A stretch of 17,372 bases of DNA, taken from assembly GCA_947372535.1 (NCBI GenBank), contig CANBUA010000077.1, forward strand, positions 1 to 17,372, in the 5' to 3' direction. Under the pieces are notes generated by a model. That model did no database searches. It worked only from the letters and a program-made list of their open reading frames with translations, and was not told where the DNA came from. This DNA is from Burkholderiales bacterium. Lineage in GTDB: Bacteria; Pseudomonadota; Gammaproteobacteria; Burkholderiales; Burkholderiaceae. Within the stretch, counting starts at the first letter, position 1; each line of letters starts with the position of its first letter. Shown one piece after another: positions 16,872 to 17,372 of this stretch. Position numbers and translations under genes: made by a program.

Positions 16872-17372
16872 ATGTCTTCGAGCAGGAACACCGCAGGCTT
16901 GGCCTGGTGGATAGCGCCATGGCTGGGCAACTTGCTGTTGGCATGGTCCTGCGCGCAGGCAGCCTTGCCTGTGAGGAGCAGCCAGCCAGCTGCGCCCAGC
17001 GCCTCTGCCACCACGGTCGCGGCTGAACATTGGGCCGCGCTCACCGCCAATCAAAAGAAGGTGTTGACTCCATTGGCCGGCCAATGGTCCGCCATGGACG
17101 ACACCAGCCGCGACAAATGGGCCACGCTGGCCACGCGGTACCCCAAGCTGTCGCCCGACGCGCAGAAGAAGATCCAGGACCGCATGACCCAATGGGCCAA
17201 GGTGCCGCCGCAGCAACGTGGCGAGGCTCGCTTGCGCTTTCAGAATTCCCGTCAGCTGACGCCTCAAGAGCGCCAACAGAAGTGGGCGGCTTACCAGGCC
17301 CTCAGCCCGGAGGCGCGTCAGGACCTCACCCAGCAGGCCCTGCGCAAGCAAAAACCTGTGCTGCTGCCCGAT
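16872..17372 (+). CDS. DUF3106-family exported protein, 3' end outside the window
   Basis: 167 codons are visible, open at the right edge. The N-terminus has a signal peptide (about 1-30, hydrophobic LAWWIAPWLGNLLLAW, cleavage likely after CAQA), then a low-complexity Ala/Ser/Pro linker. The mature part has regularly spaced Trp (53, 72, 83, 108, 138) and four L[ST]-type short repeats, LTANQKKVL (58-66), LSPDAQKKI (93-101), LTPQERQQK (129-137) and LSPEARQDL (144-152), typical of DUF3106. Function is not known. The repeats recall the LTxxQ motif of Spy/CpxP periplasmic stress proteins, which may be convergent. The ATG at 16872 has GAAGAGG upstream and lies 13 bases after the DUF3619 stop, so the two are co-transcribed. 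Confidence 0.75.
   Translation, partial: MSSSRNTAGLAWWIAPWLGNLLLAWSCAQAALPVRSSQPAAPSASATTVAAEHWAALTANQKKVLTPLAGQWSAMDDTSRDKWATLATRYPKLSPDAQKKIQDRMTQWAKVPPQQRGEARLRFQNSRQLTPQERQQKWAAYQALSPEARQDLTQQALRKQKPVLLPD

Overview
The window looks like a core chromosomal segment of a high-GC betaproteobacterium of the order Burkholderiales, probably Comamonadaceae or a close relative. I base this on the protein-level look of glnA, ilvB-ilvH-ilvC and ubiE, on the DUF3619/DUF3106 pair after a sigma factor, and on the absence of any mobile element, CRISPR array, tRNA or rRNA that I could recognise. No database was searched; all names come from reading the translated proteins.

Layout. (1) 1-1298, minus: glnA (glutamine synthetase), running off the left edge. 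Its upstream region (1299-1595) carries a good -24/-12 sigma-54 promoter candidate and NtrC-type sites. (2) 1596-7140, minus: six closely packed genes. In transcription order they are an AIM24-family protein, a secreted YVTN/YncE-like beta-propeller, a secreted NodB-fold deacetylase-like protein with an altered metal site, a fatty acid hydroxylase/sterol desaturase-family membrane protein, an EI24-family membrane protein, and a CinA-N-terminal-like (MoCF-fold) protein. (3) 7272-11451, plus: a membrane GGDEF protein with a GGDQF signature, a YhiN-type flavoprotein, ubiE, and a MerR-type regulator, closely spaced. (4) 11563-11595: a bidirectional terminator between the convergent MerR gene and ilvC. 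(5) 11657-15199, minus: ilvB, ilvH and ilvC, the common branch of isoleucine/valine synthesis, with an unusually long ilvB-ilvH spacer. (6) 15544-17372, plus: an ECF-type sigma factor, a single-pass membrane DUF3619 protein and an exported DUF3106 protein that runs off the right edge.

How it fits together. Nitrogen assimilation (glnA) and branched-chain amino acid synthesis (ilvBHC) are ordinary housekeeping units. The six-gene minus cluster has an envelope flavour (two exported proteins, two membrane proteins) but no established joint function. The module most open to new biology is the sigma factor followed by a membrane protein and an exported protein. It has the layout of a sigma/anti-sigma/periplasmic sensor system, but the two partners belong to uncharacterised families. 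Most of the window is otherwise conventional, and I found no convincing defence, toxin or mobile system.
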